Positions 14,366 through 22,647 of a stretch of 24,725 nucleotides of DNA are shown one piece after another. The position numbers and the translations under genes are program-made. The notes below the pieces were generated by a model. It was not told where the DNA came from, searched no databases, and saw only the letters and a program-made list of their open reading frames with translations. Each line of letters opens with the position of its first letter. Positions within the stretch are counted from its first letter, which is position 1. The stretch lies in the NCBI GenBank assembly GCA_035938215.1, contig DASZHC010000253.1:1-24725 (forward strand), in the 5' to 3' direction. The stretch comes from DASZHC01 sp035938215. Its GTDB lineage: Bacteria > Verrucomicrobiota > Verrucomicrobiia > Chthoniobacterales > JAFAMB01.

Positions 14366-15384
14366 AGAGCAGGGCAAAAAAGGCATACGCGGCCGCAGGC
14401 GTCGATATAGCTCTCGGTAACCAGGTCAAGAGAGGACTGCAGGAAAAGGTGCGCTCAACGTTCGGTCCGGAAGTGCTCGGGCGCATCGGGGGCTTTGGGG
14501 GATTGTTTCGTGCGGATTTCAGCGGACTGAAAGACCCTGTTTTGGTCTCCAGTATCGATGGCGTTGGCACGAAGCTTAAAGTTGCGATCGCACTTGGTAG
14601 ACACGGGTCGATTGCGCAGGACCTGGTGAATCATTGCATTAACGACATAGCCGTCACGGGAGCGCGGCCTTTATTCTTTCTTGACTACATCGGCGCTAAA
14701 CGTTTGGACCCACTTGTTTTCAACCAGCTTATTTCAGGATTCACAAAGGCCTGTAAGGAAGGCGGATGTGCCCTGATTGGCGGCGAAACTGCTCAGTTGC
14801 CAGATGTATATCGTCCGGGTGAATACGATCTGGCCGGATGTATCGTTGGGCTGGTTGATCGCCAGAAGATGCTCGATGGAAGTCGGATTGTTCCCTCCGA
14901 CCTTCTGATCGGGCTCCCATCCAACGGCTTGCACACGAATGGCTACTCGTTGGCTCGCAAAATACTATTGAGCAAGATGCGGCTGGACCTCTCCCAAAAA
15001 GTCGATGGACTGGGAAGACCACTCGGGGATGAGTTGCTTCGCATTCACAGAAACTATCATCCGCTGCTTGCATCGATACCACACGGCCGGCTTAAAGGCG
15101 CCGCTCACATCACTGGAGGCGGCCTTGTCGACAACCTCCCTCGCATTCTCCCGGCGAGCTGTGACGCCCTGGTCGACACGGCATCTTGGAATGTTCCACC
15201 GATCTTTCGGGTGATTCAGCGCGGTGGCGTAGTTTCGATTGACGAGATGTACGAGGTATTCAATATGGGAATCGGGATGGTCCTTGTCGTTTCTAAGGTC
15301 CATGTCCCGGAAGTGATAGGACTTTCGAAGGGAAAGGTGATTGGACTGGTGACCCCTGGCTCTGGCAAAGTATTATTGAACTAA
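14362..15384 (+). CDS. purM: Phosphoribosylformylglycinamidine cyclo-ligase (AIR synthetase)
   Basis: PurM closes the imidazole ring, using ATP to turn FGAM into AIR. Diagnostic blocks are YAAAGVDIALGNQ, GGFGGLFRAD, VSSIDGVGTKLKVA, CINDIAVTGARPLFFLDYIG, GGETAQLPDVY (usually GGETAEMP), LIGLPSNGLHTNGYSLAR and AHITGGGLVDNLPRILP. The 340-residue length is typical. The ATG overlaps the purF stop as ATGA. The stop is only 2 bp from the next start (15387), so the following hydrolase-like gene is probably co-transcribed. Confidence 0.97.
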   Translation: MKSRAKKAYAAAGVDIALGNQVKRGLQEKVRSTFGPEVLGRIGGFGGLFRADFSGLKDPVLVSSIDGVGTKLKVAIALGRHGSIAQDLVNHCINDIAVTGARPLFFLDYIGAKRLDPLVFNQLISGFTKACKEGGCALIGGETAQLPDVYRPGEYDLAGCIVGLVDRQKMLDGSRIVPSDLLIGLPSNGLHTNGYSLARKILLSKMRLDLSQKVDGLGRPLGDELLRIHRNYHPLLASIPHGRLKGAAHITGGGLVDNLPRILPASCDALVDTASWNVPPIFRVIQRGGVVSIDEMYEVFNMGIGMVLVVSKVHVPEVIGLSKGKVIGLVTPGSGKVLLN

Positions 15385-15386
15385 GC

Positions 15387-16391
15387 ATGTGGTCGAAGCT
15401 GCTGGCTCGGGATCGTAAGGTTTGGGGCGTGGGCCTTGGTGCGGGGCTCCTCGGGGCGCTGGTTTTGGCCTTTCGTTACGCCTTTCGTCCAAGCTCTAAG
15501 CCTCGCCTTCCCGATGCGATTTCACCGGCAATTTTTGCGACGCGCATTTTTTACACGCGCAGGGGCCAGCTCGTTTATCATGAATCGGGTCAGGGCGACC
15601 CGCTTCTGTTTTTGCACGGTATCTACATTGGGGCTTTTTCCTACGAATGGTCGAAGGTCTATCCTCACTTCGCTGCTACGCATCAGGTGTTGGCGCTGGA
15701 TCTGATCGGATTTGGCGAATCGGAGAGGACGGATGCAAATTTATCGGCCGCGGATCAAATTCAGATATTAAGCGAATTTCTGGGCGCAAAATGCGGAGGT
15801 GAACCGGCAACGATTGTGGCGAGCGGACAAAGTGCCGGATTTGCAACGGCCCTGGCCATTCAGCATCCCGAACTCGTTCGCCGGCTCATTCTAATGATGC
15901 CGACTGGGTCGATGGAGCCGGGCAGCGGACAAATGCGGCTAAGCCATGTCCTATTTGCAAAGATGCCGCTGGTGAACCGAATGTTCTACCATCGCTATTT
16001 GTCGAGCCGCGCTCAGCTGCGTTCCTGGCTCCGCAGTTTTGGCTTCGCAGATCCTGACAAGGTGAGCGACGAAACCGTCGAGGTTCTATCAAATTGCGCC
16101 CGGCAGCTTGGAGCGGAGAGAGCGATTTTTCAATGGGTGTCTCGCCGATTTGACTTGGAATTCGAAAAGCAACTGGCGGACGTCACCCAACCAGTGACAC
16201 TCGTCTGGGGTAACAAAGCAAAATACCCTCTTCTTGAGCAAGCTTACAGGCTGCGGCTGGCGGCTGGCCAATGCAATTTGATCGTCCTTGAAAATACGGG
16301 TCCGCTTGCTCCTCTTGAGTCGCCGGAAAAAGTAACCGGGGCGTTGGCTAGTGAGTTGGATCCAACCATCCGGATTTACGAGGCAGGATGA
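15387..16391 (+). CDS. Membrane-anchored alpha/beta-hydrolase fold protein, incomplete triad
   Basis: An N-terminal hydrophobic helix (about residues 13-32) suggests an inner-membrane anchor. The alpha/beta-hydrolase core follows: LLFLHGIYIG (oxyanion region), LDLIGFGES and the nucleophile elbow ASGQSAGFA with Ser149. After the lid, VTLVWGNKAKYP is where the acidic triad residue normally sits (usually D, here Ala278), and ENTGPLAPLE is where the histidine normally sits (usually GHLPHLE, here Pro306). The enzyme may use other residues or have a non-hydrolytic role. It lies 2 bp after purM and is the last gene of the pur operon; no link to purine synthesis is known. Confidence 0.75.
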   Translation: MWSKLLARDRKVWGVGLGAGLLGALVLAFRYAFRPSSKPRLPDAISPAIFATRIFYTRRGQLVYHESGQGDPLLFLHGIYIGAFSYEWSKVYPHFAATHQVLALDLIGFGESERTDANLSAADQIQILSEFLGAKCGGEPATIVASGQSAGFATALAIQHPELVRRLILMMPTGSMEPGSGQMRLSHVLFAKMPLVNRMFYHRYLSSRAQLRSWLRSFGFADPDKVSDETVEVLSNCARQLGAERAIFQWVSRRFDLEFEKQLADVTQPVTLVWGNKAKYPLLEQAYRLRLAAGQCNLIVLENTGPLAPLESPEKVTGALASELDPTIRIYEAG

Positions 16392-16409
16392 GAGTTTGCA
16401 CGCTCGCCT

Positions 16410-16434
16410 GAACGGCGGAGAGCCGTCTCCGTTC
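16410..16434. terminator. GC-rich hairpin between convergent genes
   Basis: GAACGG (16410-16415) pairs with CCGTTC (16429-16434), and an alternative inner stem CGGAGA-GCCG-TCTCCG is possible. It sits in the 48-bp gap between the end of the pur operon and the convergent NYN gene. There is no T-tract, so intrinsic termination is only a possibility. Confidence 0.4.
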
Positions 16435-16439
16435 CTCGC

Positions 16440-16883
16440 CTATCGCGATTCTTTTTTGCGGCGCTTGATTTCAAGAGCGAGGGACCGTTGAGCGTTGTCG
16501 ATCAGATCACGCAGACCGTCCGCACTGACGCAATCTGCGCCAAAGGCAATCGCTGTCTGTTGCTCAAGGCGATCGGACGTGGCGACGGTAATTGAGTAAA
16601 GGTTGCCGTACTTTGCTGCCAGCCTCTCAATGAGATCATCGGCGGTATGTCCCGTGTTCGAATAGAATACTTGTATTCCGCCCGGCTGAGTTTCCTGTGT
16701 AATGGTGGCTCCTTTTCCATCGAAAACCAGAACCACCTGAATTCCTGTAAAATCCTGATATTTGGTCAGAATCTTGGTCAGCTGTTCACGAGCTGAAGCC
16801 GTTCTACGCTTATGCAACGTCCTTAGCTCCGGCCACGCAAAAATCACGCTGTGACCGTCTACGATCAGAAACCGCTGGCTCAT
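16440..16883 (-). CDS. NYN-domain (YacP-like) ribonuclease-related protein
   Basis: This 147-residue protein is a single NYN/PIN-like nuclease domain of the YacP/Rae1 type. It opens with RFLIVDGHSVIFAW (Asp9), then VVLVFDGKG (Asp55), HTADDLIERLA (Asp82, Asp83) and TVATSDRLEQ (Asp104). The four acidic positions form the expected metal-binding pocket, and a basic tail (KRRKKE) could contact RNA. The family includes B. subtilis Rae1, a ribosome-associated mRNA endonuclease; function in this lineage is inferred. Its start lies 7 bp from the RAYT element, which separates it from the upstream CobS-like gene on the same strand. Confidence 0.82.
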   Translation of the reverse strand: MSQRFLIVDGHSVIFAWPELRTLHKRRTASAREQLTKILTKYQDFTGIQVVLVFDGKGATITQETQPGGIQVFYSNTGHTADDLIERLAAKYGNLYSITVATSDRLEQQTAIAFGADCVSADGLRDLIDNAQRSLALEIKRRKKESR

Positions 16884-16890
16884 CTAGGCA

Positions 16891-18026
16891 ACGGGGTCAT
16901 GTCTCAATATTCAACATTCGTTTGACACTTTCTACTTTGTTGTGCAGCTCTCGATCAATCTTAAGCCGTTTCTCGATTCGGCTGATCGCAGCGCTAACAG
17001 CTGGGTATTCTACGTTCCCGCCAAACTCTCCAAGTTCAACCAGTCGGAGCCCTGCGTATCGCTGCCCCAATAGGAACGCCGCTGCCAACGCCCCATTTCC
17101 TCTTTCTTGTTTCAAGGTGTTCCAATCGCAACTCCAGACCTTGCTGACCGCCTCAGCAATTTGAGGCCATCCCAGGCTTAGGCGTTCTTTATCCCGAACC
17201 CCGCGCTGTTCCCGGCGATCCCCTTTCAGCTTCGCAAGCATGCCCTTCACAAATTCTTCGGAGCCACATAATGCTGAAGCTTTCACGGATTCCTTCCAGT
17301 CGCTTTCCCATTTTCCAAGTCCGGCCATCTCTTCCAGTTGCCGTTTGTAGGCGCCTCGAAGGCTATGCAGCGTAGGTTTGCCAAACGGACGGTAGATCGT
17401 TTCAGTGGTCAGCCAGTCCGGACAACGAACCGTGCCGACATACGCTGGGTATGAACTCCAGGGGTAACCGCTCAGCGCCTCGATGCGGGCTTTGACGAGC
17501 TCCATCCCGGGTCCTGCATCAGCAGGGCCGAGTCGTTCTTCCGCGCCCGCCCTTCCTTCATGGCCTCCAAGATATTTTATGCGCACGGGATTCAGATGGA
17601 TATAGCGATTGATGGTCAGCGCATTCGACTCCGGATCATGGAGGATCGCTTTAAAACGTCCCTGAAACAAAGCTCCGACGCGTTCATGTAGCCGATTGAA
17701 CCAGGCGCTGTAGGAAAGATTCAGCCATTGCATTGCCTGGCTGAGGTTTGCGCGCGGCGTTTCGATCTGAAGGTGATAGTGGTTTCCCATCAGAGCGTAG
17801 GTGTGAATTTTCACACCAAAACGCTCTGGGAGCGTGGCGAGCAGTCCAATGAAATGTTCGTTTGCTAAAGCTTCCGGAAAGATTTGGCGCTTTTCGATTC
17901 CGCGATTTACGACGTGATACCAGCCGTTCTCAATGTCGAGGCGCAAGGCTCGAGCCATGCGGGGTAGGATAGGTTGGGGGGTGTCCCCCGTAAAGCCGAA
18001 TGTTGAATATTGAGACATGACCCCGT
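16891..18026 (-). mobile_element. RAYT transposase unit bounded by a 30-bp inverted repeat
   Basis: Arms 16891-16920 and 17997-18026 are perfect inverted copies, 30 bp each, starting ACGGGGTCATGTCTCAATAT. The unit carries one Y1 transposase gene and an internal GGGGG/CCCCC hairpin near 17977-17990. The termini match the gene-less elements at 5111-5292 and 6250-6357 except for two adjacent bases in the core. It is inserted between two genes of the same strand, 7 bp from the NYN start and directly against the stop codon of the CobS-like gene. No clear target duplication is visible. Confidence 0.88.
16897..17958 (-). CDS. REP-associated tyrosine transposase (RAYT, Y1/HUH family)
   Basis: The Y1 transposase domain is clear: WYHVVNRG near the start, the HUH motif in ALMGNHYHLQ (residues 60-62 from this start), LSYSAWFNRLHERVGALFQGRF with the candidate catalytic Tyr83, and NRYIHLNPVR. 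A long C-terminal DnaA-like helical part follows, as in larger RAYTs. These enzymes cut single-stranded DNA at palindromic repeats through a 5' phosphotyrosine. The frame opens earlier, at 18018, but those 20 residues are encoded by the terminal repeat; MARALRLDIENG at 17958 is the likely start. The last residues (MLNIET) and the stop are encoded by the left terminal repeat. Both frame ends thus lie in the inverted repeats. Confidence 0.9.
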   Translation of the reverse strand: MARALRLDIENGWYHVVNRGIEKRQIFPEALANEHFIGLLATLPERFGVKIHTYALMGNHYHLQIETPRANLSQAMQWLNLSYSAWFNRLHERVGALFQGRFKAILHDPESNALTINRYIHLNPVRIKYLGGHEGRAGAEERLGPADAGPGMELVKARIEALSGYPWSSYPAYVGTVRCPDWLTTETIYRPFGKPTLHSLRGAYKRQLEEMAGLGKWESDWKESVKASALCGSEEFVKGMLAKLKGDRREQRGVRDKERLSLGWPQIAEAVSKVWSCDWNTLKQERGNGALAAAFLLGQRYAGLRLVELGEFGGNVEYPAVSAAISRIEKRLKIDRELHNKVESVKRMLNIET

Positions 18027-18728
18027 CTATAGGAAATGGTAGCGGACGAGGATAAAGGATAGGTAGGCGGCCAATTCAGAGGGGAGCGCTGCGACATTGA
18101 GAGGAGCCGGTTCATCGGCGAGGTGGAATGTCAGGCGCGCCGAAAGGTAGATAAGGGCAAACGTTAGCAGAGGGCCACGCAAATCGAACAATGCGCTGGC
18201 AGCGCTCAAAAGCTTCACAGGGCCGAGAGTGGTGATGGCGGATACGAGTAACCAAAAACCTCCGAGAAATTTGATCCGGGTAGCTCTTTCCGGACTAAAC
18301 GAGGGTACGACAAAAGGGACGAAGGTCCCCAAAGCAAGCAATCTGACCGACTCCAAAAGGAAAAATTGTCGGGCGATCGCGTATCTGAGCAGCGCTGCGA
18401 AGATCAGGCACGTGATGCCAGGAATGCCGGCAATCGAACGCCGAGAGATCCTTCTTTTTCTGCCAAGAAAAGAGTCGCAAAGGTCGCAAAAATCAATTTC
18501 GGCTTTAAAGCCACGAATCCAAGAGATCGCGACCAACGCGAGGATAATTGCAACATCGGGTGGCACATAAAACGCGGCGAGCGGAATATAGAAACTGACT
18601 GTCAGAATCGCCGCGAGAAGACCGACGATCGGCGACCATGCAAGCGCTGCAGCATCCATGGGATGCTCAGCGAAACGAGGAATTCGAATACCGGTGAAAT
18701 GGTGGACAGCAGAAAGTAACGAATCCAC
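18027..18728 (-). CDS. CobS-like integral membrane protein (divergent cobalamin synthase family)
   Basis: The 233-residue, strongly hydrophobic protein has about six membrane segments. Its N-terminal pattern, FTGIRIPR followed by WSPIVGLLAAIL, resembles the FxTRiPVPR and PLvGlllG blocks of adenosylcobinamide-GDP ribazoletransferase. The loop IDFCDLCDSF keeps the spacing of the acidic HLDGLADTCDG motif (Asp79, Asp82, Asp85), and the following basic stretch resembles the RxxIMRDSRxG part, but the histidine and both glycines of the motif are missing. No other cobalamin gene is nearby, so the substrate is uncertain. It lies 15 bp after ispH on the same strand. Its TAG is formed right at the junction with the RAYT element, which may have trimmed or replaced the original 3' end. 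Confidence 0.5.
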   Translation of the reverse strand: MDSLLSAVHHFTGIRIPRFAEHPMDAAALAWSPIVGLLAAILTVSFYIPLAAFYVPPDVAIILALVAISWIRGFKAEIDFCDLCDSFLGRKRRISRRSIAGIPGITCLIFAALLRYAIARQFFLLESVRLLALGTFVPFVVPSFSPERATRIKFLGGFWLLVSAITTLGPVKLLSAASALFDLRGPLLTFALIYLSARLTFHLADEPAPLNVAALPSELAAYLSFILVRYHFL

Positions 18729-18743
18729 GCAGGACCCCGACTG

Positions 18744-19976
18744 TCATGCGGCCAAGACTTCTTGCGCAGGTACGCCTCTCAACTCGTAGACGCGAAGGAT
18801 TGTTTCTTCGATCAGATTGTTCGGGCACGACGCCCCTGCCGTAATGCCAATGGTTGCAGGGCCACTCGGTAACCAGTCACGTGTTACAATCTCGCGCTTT
18901 TCGTGCAAATTGTAGTGTGTAATTTGCTCTACGGACTCAAGTTTGCTCGCGCTTCGGACAAAGTAGGTCGGCATTTTGACCTCGCCCATTTCGGCGAGGT
19001 GCGAGGTGTTGGAGCTGTTATAACCACCGACGACAAGCAGAAGGCTCATCTTCTCAAGCAACAGCTCGCTTAAGGCGTCCTGGCGCTCCTGGGTAGCGCC
19101 GCAAATGGTGTCGAAGAATCGAAAGCGTTTTGATCCAAGTTCCGGGCCATCCCGATCAATGACAGCCGCGCGAATTCGACGTTGAACTTCCTCCGTTTCG
19201 CCTCTGAGCATGGTTGTTTGATTTGCGACCCCCACGGCCTCGAGATGAATATCTGGATCGAATCCGGGAGAGTACGCGTCCTTGAACCGATCCAGGAATT
19301 CCTGCTTGTTTCCTCCGCCTCTGATGTAATCGCAGACGTAATCGGTGTCCTTCAGCGTCAAAACGATCAGGTAATGGCCCATTCCGAGTCCCAGAGCGCG
19401 GGAAGCCGTGGCCTTGGTCTCTTCATGCTCCGCCTTACCGTGGATGATGGATGTCACGTGTTCCACCGCATTCTGGCGCACTCTTTTCCAGACGCTCATC
19501 ACGTCGCCGCAAGTCGTGTCTACTATCTGACAGCCACGCTCCTGTATTTTTTTTAGAGTGATCAGGTCGGTGCCAAAAGCCGGTACGATAACGATATCGT
19601 CGGCGGTCAGTTCGTCGATCTCAGCTTCGCGTCCGTTGCCAAGGAGATTTTTAATTCCCATGGCGCCGATTTGTTCGTTCACGAGCGGGTTATGAATAAT
19701 CTCGCCAAGAATATACAGACGTGAATCCGCAAAAACTTTGCGGGCGGCATACGCGAGATCGATCGCCCTCTCGACGCCATAACAAAAACCGAATTGCTTG
19801 GCGAGGCGCACGGTTGTGTCGCGAACGGTTAGAGTCCCACCATTAGCGCGGATGCGCTCCACGACGACACTTCTGTAGTGAGATTGGACCTGTTCCTGAA
19901 CCTTCGCCATCACGTCGGGTGTGCGAAGGTTGATTTTTCTGGTTCGTGTTTGCGGCGTTGTAGGTGGCGCGGACAT
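18744..19976 (-). CDS. ispH: 4-hydroxy-3-methylbut-2-enyl diphosphate reductase, long form
   Basis: IspH (LytB) makes IPP and DMAPP in the last step of the MEP pathway with a 4Fe-4S cluster. The ligands are Cys65 (QFGFCYGVERAID), about Cys157 (VDTTCGDVMSVW) and about Cys381 (GASCPNNLIE). HGKAEHEETKATAS carries the conserved His/Glu/Thr set. The 410-residue length is that of the plant/cyanobacterial-type enzyme, about 90 longer than E. coli IspH. An open frame extends to 20387, but everything before MSAPPTTPQT at 19976 is antisense to family-typical sequence of the transpeptidase gene, so 19976 is chosen. It follows the transpeptidase by 41 bp and precedes the CobS-like gene by 15 bp, suggesting one operon. 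It supplies the precursors for the isoprenoid enzymes at 1416 and 5284. Confidence 0.95.
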   Translation of the reverse strand: MSAPPTTPQTRTRKINLRTPDVMAKVQEQVQSHYRSVVVERIRANGGTLTVRDTTVRLAKQFGFCYGVERAIDLAYAARKVFADSRLYILGEIIHNPLVNEQIGAMGIKNLLGNGREAEIDELTADDIVIVPAFGTDLITLKKIQERGCQIVDTTCGDVMSVWKRVRQNAVEHVTSIIHGKAEHEETKATASRALGLGMGHYLIVLTLKDTDYVCDYIRGGGNKQEFLDRFKDAYSPGFDPDIHLEAVGVANQTTMLRGETEEVQRRIRAAVIDRDGPELGSKRFRFFDTICGATQERQDALSELLLEKMSLLLVVGGYNSSNTSHLAEMGEVKMPTYFVRSASKLESVEQITHYNLHEKREIVTRDWLPSGPATIGITAGASCPNNLIEETILRVYELRGVPAQEVLAA

Positions 19977-20017
19977 GGTAGTTGCCAAATCACTGATCGA
20001 ACGGCTGCACGGAAATA

Positions 20018-20689
20018 TCAATCCTGCAGCAAGGTACCCTGCGGCGGAGCAAATACGGCGTCGGAGATCAGGTAAGTGGCTGGGGGATCCGGATCGGCAT
20101 AATCGCCTGGACGCGGTGCGCTCTTTCCGATCGTCGCATCTTCGGGCTGGGTTTGAGCGATTAATACGGGCGTTCCTTCGTGCACAAGGGCGAAAAATTT
20201 GGGTGCAGCATTCGGATGAAGGCGCAGGCATCCATGGGAATGGGGAATCGGCCAGACAGCTCCCTGATGAAAACCGTAGGCAGGCTTGAATTCTACCCAG
20301 TATGCCATCGGATAACCGACATAGTGATATCCGGCGCCCGGCGGATGATCGCTGGTTCCTGCTCTTACATAATTGCCATTGGCCCAAAAACCGTAGGTCG
20401 CCGAGCGCTTCTTTCGGATCTTGCCGGTCACGTGGTAAGAACCTGTCGGTGTGGTTGCCCCAGCTTTACCAATTGTCGTTGGTGTGACAAGCAACGGTCG
20501 GCTGCCCTCCATGACATAAACCATACGGTTTTGAAGGGATACTTTGACGCGAACCGCGCTCGGATTCCTGGGCTTGTACGCCACTACCTCGTACTTCCTT
20601 GAAAGACTCGTCGTTAGAGTCGTACAGCCCGAAAGAAGTGCGCAAAAGACCGCGGTTCCGAGACAAATCCGAAGAAAATAGCTTCTCAT
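20018..20689 (-). CDS. L,D-transpeptidase (YkuD domain) lipoprotein
   Basis: A signal peptide ends in LLSG-C (Cys22), predicting a lipid-anchored envelope protein. The YkuD domain covers about residues 46-178, with VKVSLQNRMVYVMEGSR at its start, TTPTGSYHVTGK, and the catalytic block HQGAVWPIPHSHGCLRL with His141, His152 and nucleophile Cys154. These enzymes form 3-3 peptidoglycan cross-links or anchor lipoproteins to peptidoglycan. The 223-residue length is normal, with a proline-rich C-terminal tail. It is the first gene of the minus-strand operon with ispH and is divergent from the pentulose kinase. Confidence 0.88.
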   Translation of the reverse strand: MRSYFLRICLGTAVFCALLSGCTTLTTSLSRKYEVVAYKPRNPSAVRVKVSLQNRMVYVMEGSRPLLVTPTTIGKAGATTPTGSYHVTGKIRKKRSATYGFWANGNYVRAGTSDHPPGAGYHYVGYPMAYWVEFKPAYGFHQGAVWPIPHSHGCLRLHPNAAPKFFALVHEGTPVLIAQTQPEDATIGKSAPRPGDYADPDPPATYLISDAVFAPPQGTLLQD

Positions 20690-20792
20690 ACTGGAATTTA
20701 ATTGGTCGTCTATTCTACAGCTTCGTCAAAATTTGCAAGGAAGGAATGGCGACAGGGCTTTCAATCGTTGTCTCGTCACTGCTCCCTACACT

Positions 20793-20838
20793 ACCTTGAG
20801 ATCCTTACATCTCGTTCGTCTGAGGCGCGGCCTCGCTA
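20793..20838. repeat. Two-hairpin REP-like repeat, family A copy 2
   Basis: This intergenic copy lies between the divergent L,D-transpeptidase and pentulose kinase genes. It has the same GAGAT/ATCTC and GAGGC/GCCTC hairpins as the copy at 3918-3963, with four substitutions in 46 bp. Here it is non-coding, which argues that the repeat is not intrinsically part of a protein. Confidence 0.85.
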
Positions 20839-20971
20839 GATCAAGGACTTCTCACACCGCTGATTCTCCAGTGCGCGACGCGGGAGACAATTCAGGATTG
20901 CACATTTCGCGGGCAAGGCAAACTGTCGCAAAAATCTTGGCAACGATCGATAACCGCACTAACGATTTGCC

Positions 20972-22645
20972 ATGCCTAATCCCCCCGCAGAAAAATATTT
21001 CGTCGGCATCGATGTCGGAACCGGAAGCGCGAGAGCCGGCGTCTTCGATAGCAAAGGTGTCCAAACAGGGAGTGCGTCGTCGGCAATCCAAATGTGGAAG
21101 TCCGCAACCGACTTTGTCGAGCAATCCTCGGAGAATATCTGGAAGCAGTGCTGTGAAGTGGTTCGATCTGCGGTAGAAAAGGCTGGTATAGACCCGAAAG
21201 CGGTGGCAGGCCTCGGGTTCGATGCGACCTGTTCCCTGGTTGCGTTAGCAGCGGATGGTCGACCGGTTTCGGTGAGCCCAACCGGCAGTCCCGAGCAAAA
21301 TGTGATTGTCTGGATGGATCATCGAGCTGTCGAGCAGGCGGATCGCATCAATGGGACGAAGCACGAGGTTCTGCAATACGTTGGAGGCGTGATTTCTCCG
21401 GAGATGGAATCGCCGAAACTCCTGTGGCTCAAAGAGCGGCTTCCCGATGCATGGAAAAGGGCGGCGCATTTTTTTGATCTTCCGGATTTTCTTACTTTTC
21501 GGGCAACCGGCGATACGGGGCGATCTCTCTGCTCTCTCGTTTGCAAATGGACTTATTTCGGTCACAACCGGGTAAAAGGGGATCTTGCCGGCTGGAGCGA
21601 TTCCTACTGGGAACAGATCGGATTAGGCGACCTGGTGGCGGAAAAATACGCGCGTATTGGAACGAAGATCCGACCGATGGGTGAGCCGGTCGGGCAGGGG
21701 TTATCTCAGCGCGCGGCGATGGAGTTGAATTTGCAGCCCGGCACAGCAGTCGGCGCATCAATCATTGACGCGCACGCGGGCGGGTTAGGCGTGCTCGGCG
21801 CGGTCGGCGAGGGCGAGACCTTGTCACCAGAGGTGTTGAATAATCGCGTTGCAATGATTGCCGGCACCTCGTCGTGTCACATGGCAGTCTCTCAGGAACC
21901 GAGATTTATTCCTGGGGTTTGGGGCCCCTACTTCTCTGCGATGATCCCAAACTACTGGCTTACTGAAGCTGGCCAATCGGCTACCGGCGCAGTTCTGGAT
22001 CATGTGATTTACTCCCATGGCGCATACCCCGCTGCCAAAAGAGAAGCGGATTCCCAAGGCATTTCAATCTTCGACTTTCTCAATGAACAGTTGTCCAGGC
22101 TGCGGACCGACAATGGGGTGGATTTTGAAGGAGCGCTTACGAAAGAACTGCATGTTTACCCGGATTTTCATGGCAACCGCTCGCCTCTTGCCGATCCTAC
22201 GCTGCGTGGAATGGTGAGCGGACTGAAGCTTTCTGCCAGAGTGGAAGACCTGGCCTTACTCTACCTGGCAACTATACAGGCGATTGCATACGGCCTGCGC
22301 CATATTCTGGAAGAGATGAATGCCAGAGGGTATTCCATCAAAGAGATCTTCGCGTGCGGAGGGGGGTTGAAGAACGAAGTATTCTTGCGCGAGCACGCGA
22401 ACATCACCGGTTGCAAACTAGTGTTGCCCAAAGAACCCGAAGCGGTTTTGCTTGGCGCCGCAATACTCGGCGGAGTGGCTTCGGGCTTTTTTCGGAATAT
22501 TCTCGACGCGATGAAATCGATGAACGCGGCGGGCAGGAAGATCGAGCCGGAAGAAGGTCGAGTTGGAGAATATCATCGCTCGAAATATCGCGTTTTTCGA
22601 CGCATGCACGCAGATCAGATGGCGTACCGGGAATTGATGGGGTGA
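20972..22645 (+). CDS. FGGY-family pentulose kinase (D-ribulokinase-like)
   Basis: The 557-residue protein has both actin-fold halves of FGGY sugar kinases. Residues 11-25 (VGIDVGTGSARAGVF) are the first phosphate-binding loop. GLGFDATCSLVAL and VIVWMDHRA are typical of the pentulose kinase branch that includes human FGGY and yeast YDR109C, which phosphorylate D-ribulose. IIDAHAGGLG, MIAGTSSCHM and, in the ATPase C-domain, FACGGGLKNEVFLREHAN followed by EAVLLGAAILGG complete the fold. D-ribulose is the likeliest substrate, but other pentuloses cannot be excluded. It is monocistronic, with no isomerase or transporter beside it. A heptamer array starts 2 bp after its stop. Confidence 0.9.
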   Translation: MPNPPAEKYFVGIDVGTGSARAGVFDSKGVQTGSASSAIQMWKSATDFVEQSSENIWKQCCEVVRSAVEKAGIDPKAVAGLGFDATCSLVALAADGRPVSVSPTGSPEQNVIVWMDHRAVEQADRINGTKHEVLQYVGGVISPEMESPKLLWLKERLPDAWKRAAHFFDLPDFLTFRATGDTGRSLCSLVCKWTYFGHNRVKGDLAGWSDSYWEQIGLGDLVAEKYARIGTKIRPMGEPVGQGLSQRAAMELNLQPGTAVGASIIDAHAGGLGVLGAVGEGETLSPEVLNNRVAMIAGTSSCHMAVSQEPRFIPGVWGPYFSAMIPNYWLTEAGQSATGAVLDHVIYSHGAYPAAKREADSQGISIFDFLNEQLSRLRTDNGVDFEGALTKELHVYPDFHGNRSPLADPTLRGMVSGLKLSARVEDLALLYLATIQAIAYGLRHILEEMNARGYSIKEIFACGGGLKNEVFLREHANITGCKLVLPKEPEAVLLGAAILGGVASGFFRNILDAMKSMNAAGRKIEPEEGRVGEYHRSKYRVFRRMHADQMAYRELMG

Positions 22646-22647
22646 GT

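Noticed and set aside
16891..16920. DDE-type terminal inverted repeats, implying a MITE of a DDE transposon
   Set aside because: The only gene inside is a Y1/HUH transposase and no flanking target duplication is visible, so a RAYT-type relationship is preferred.
19977..20387. Long N-terminal extension of the ispH frame
   Set aside because: It is antisense to the well-supported L,D-transpeptidase gene, and its sequence is arginine/serine-rich with no IspH similarity. The start at 19976 fits the family.
20690..20971. Small gene between the transpeptidase and kinase
   Set aside because: The frames here translate a palindromic repeat and kinase antisense; only the two divergent promoters are expected.
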